Shown piece after piece: positions 5,162 through 5,171 of a stretch of 5,171 bases of DNA. A program made the translations under genes and the position numbers. Under the pieces are notes generated by a model. The model was not told where the DNA came from. It saw only the letters and a program-made list of their open reading frames with translations, and did no database searches. Numbering within the stretch: the first letter of the stretch is position 1; each line of letters begins with the position of its first letter. The DNA is from Alistipes sp. UBA928. Its GTDB lineage: Bacteria; Bacteroidota; Bacteroidia; Bacteroidales; Rikenellaceae. The stretch lies in the NCBI GenBank assembly GCA_002293665.1, contig DBDQ01000132.1:3475-8645 (forward strand). The letters are read 5' to 3'.

Positions 5162-5171
5162 ATGGTGTAAT

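Overview
The window is chromosomal DNA that looks like a gut Bacteroidota member, most likely Rikenellaceae/Alistipes-like. Three things point there. Two copies of the Bacteroidota -7 promoter element (TATCTTTG) lie in AT-rich gaps between GC-rich genes. SerA is the short, ACT-less form with a lysine where the catalytic histidine usually is. Ribosome-binding sites are weak or absent. The genus is inferred from GC content and protein flavour, not proven. All five genes lie on the + strand.

Layout: (1) 1-2610 is a tightly packed serine-biosynthesis operon. It holds the 3' end of serC (phosphoserine aminotransferase), serA (3-phosphoglycerate dehydrogenase) 6 nt later, and a DUF1015-family gene 2 nt after that. 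A good intrinsic terminator closes it at about 2616-2653. (2) 2611-2817 is a 207-nt intergenic region with that terminator and a Bacteroidota-type promoter. The promoter lies so close to the next start codon that the mRNA may be almost leaderless. (3) 2818-5030 is a two-gene unit: an unrecognised, probably outer-membrane beta-barrel protein with a Sec signal peptide, overlapping by one base (TGATG) a complete meaB/argK-type GTPase gene, the chaperone of adenosylcobalamin-dependent methylmalonyl-CoA mutase. (4) 5031-5171 is non-coding as far as it is visible. It holds a second -7 element, a G-rich hairpin with a canonical G-quadruplex pattern, and a perfect 19-bp inverted repeat made of two CTCAA-N5-TTGAG dyads.

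How the genes work together: SerA and SerC catalyse steps 1 and 2 of phosphorylated serine synthesis. SerB (step 3) is not in the window, and the DUF1015 protein occupies the place where a third serine-linked function would be expected. MeaB serves B12-dependent succinate/propionate metabolism, but its mutase partner is not here; its translational coupling to a putative envelope protein is unexplained. I see no defence system, integrase, transposase, CRISPR array or RNA gene. The most unusual parts are the active-site changes in SerA, the DUF1015 gene and the structured DNA at the 3' end.
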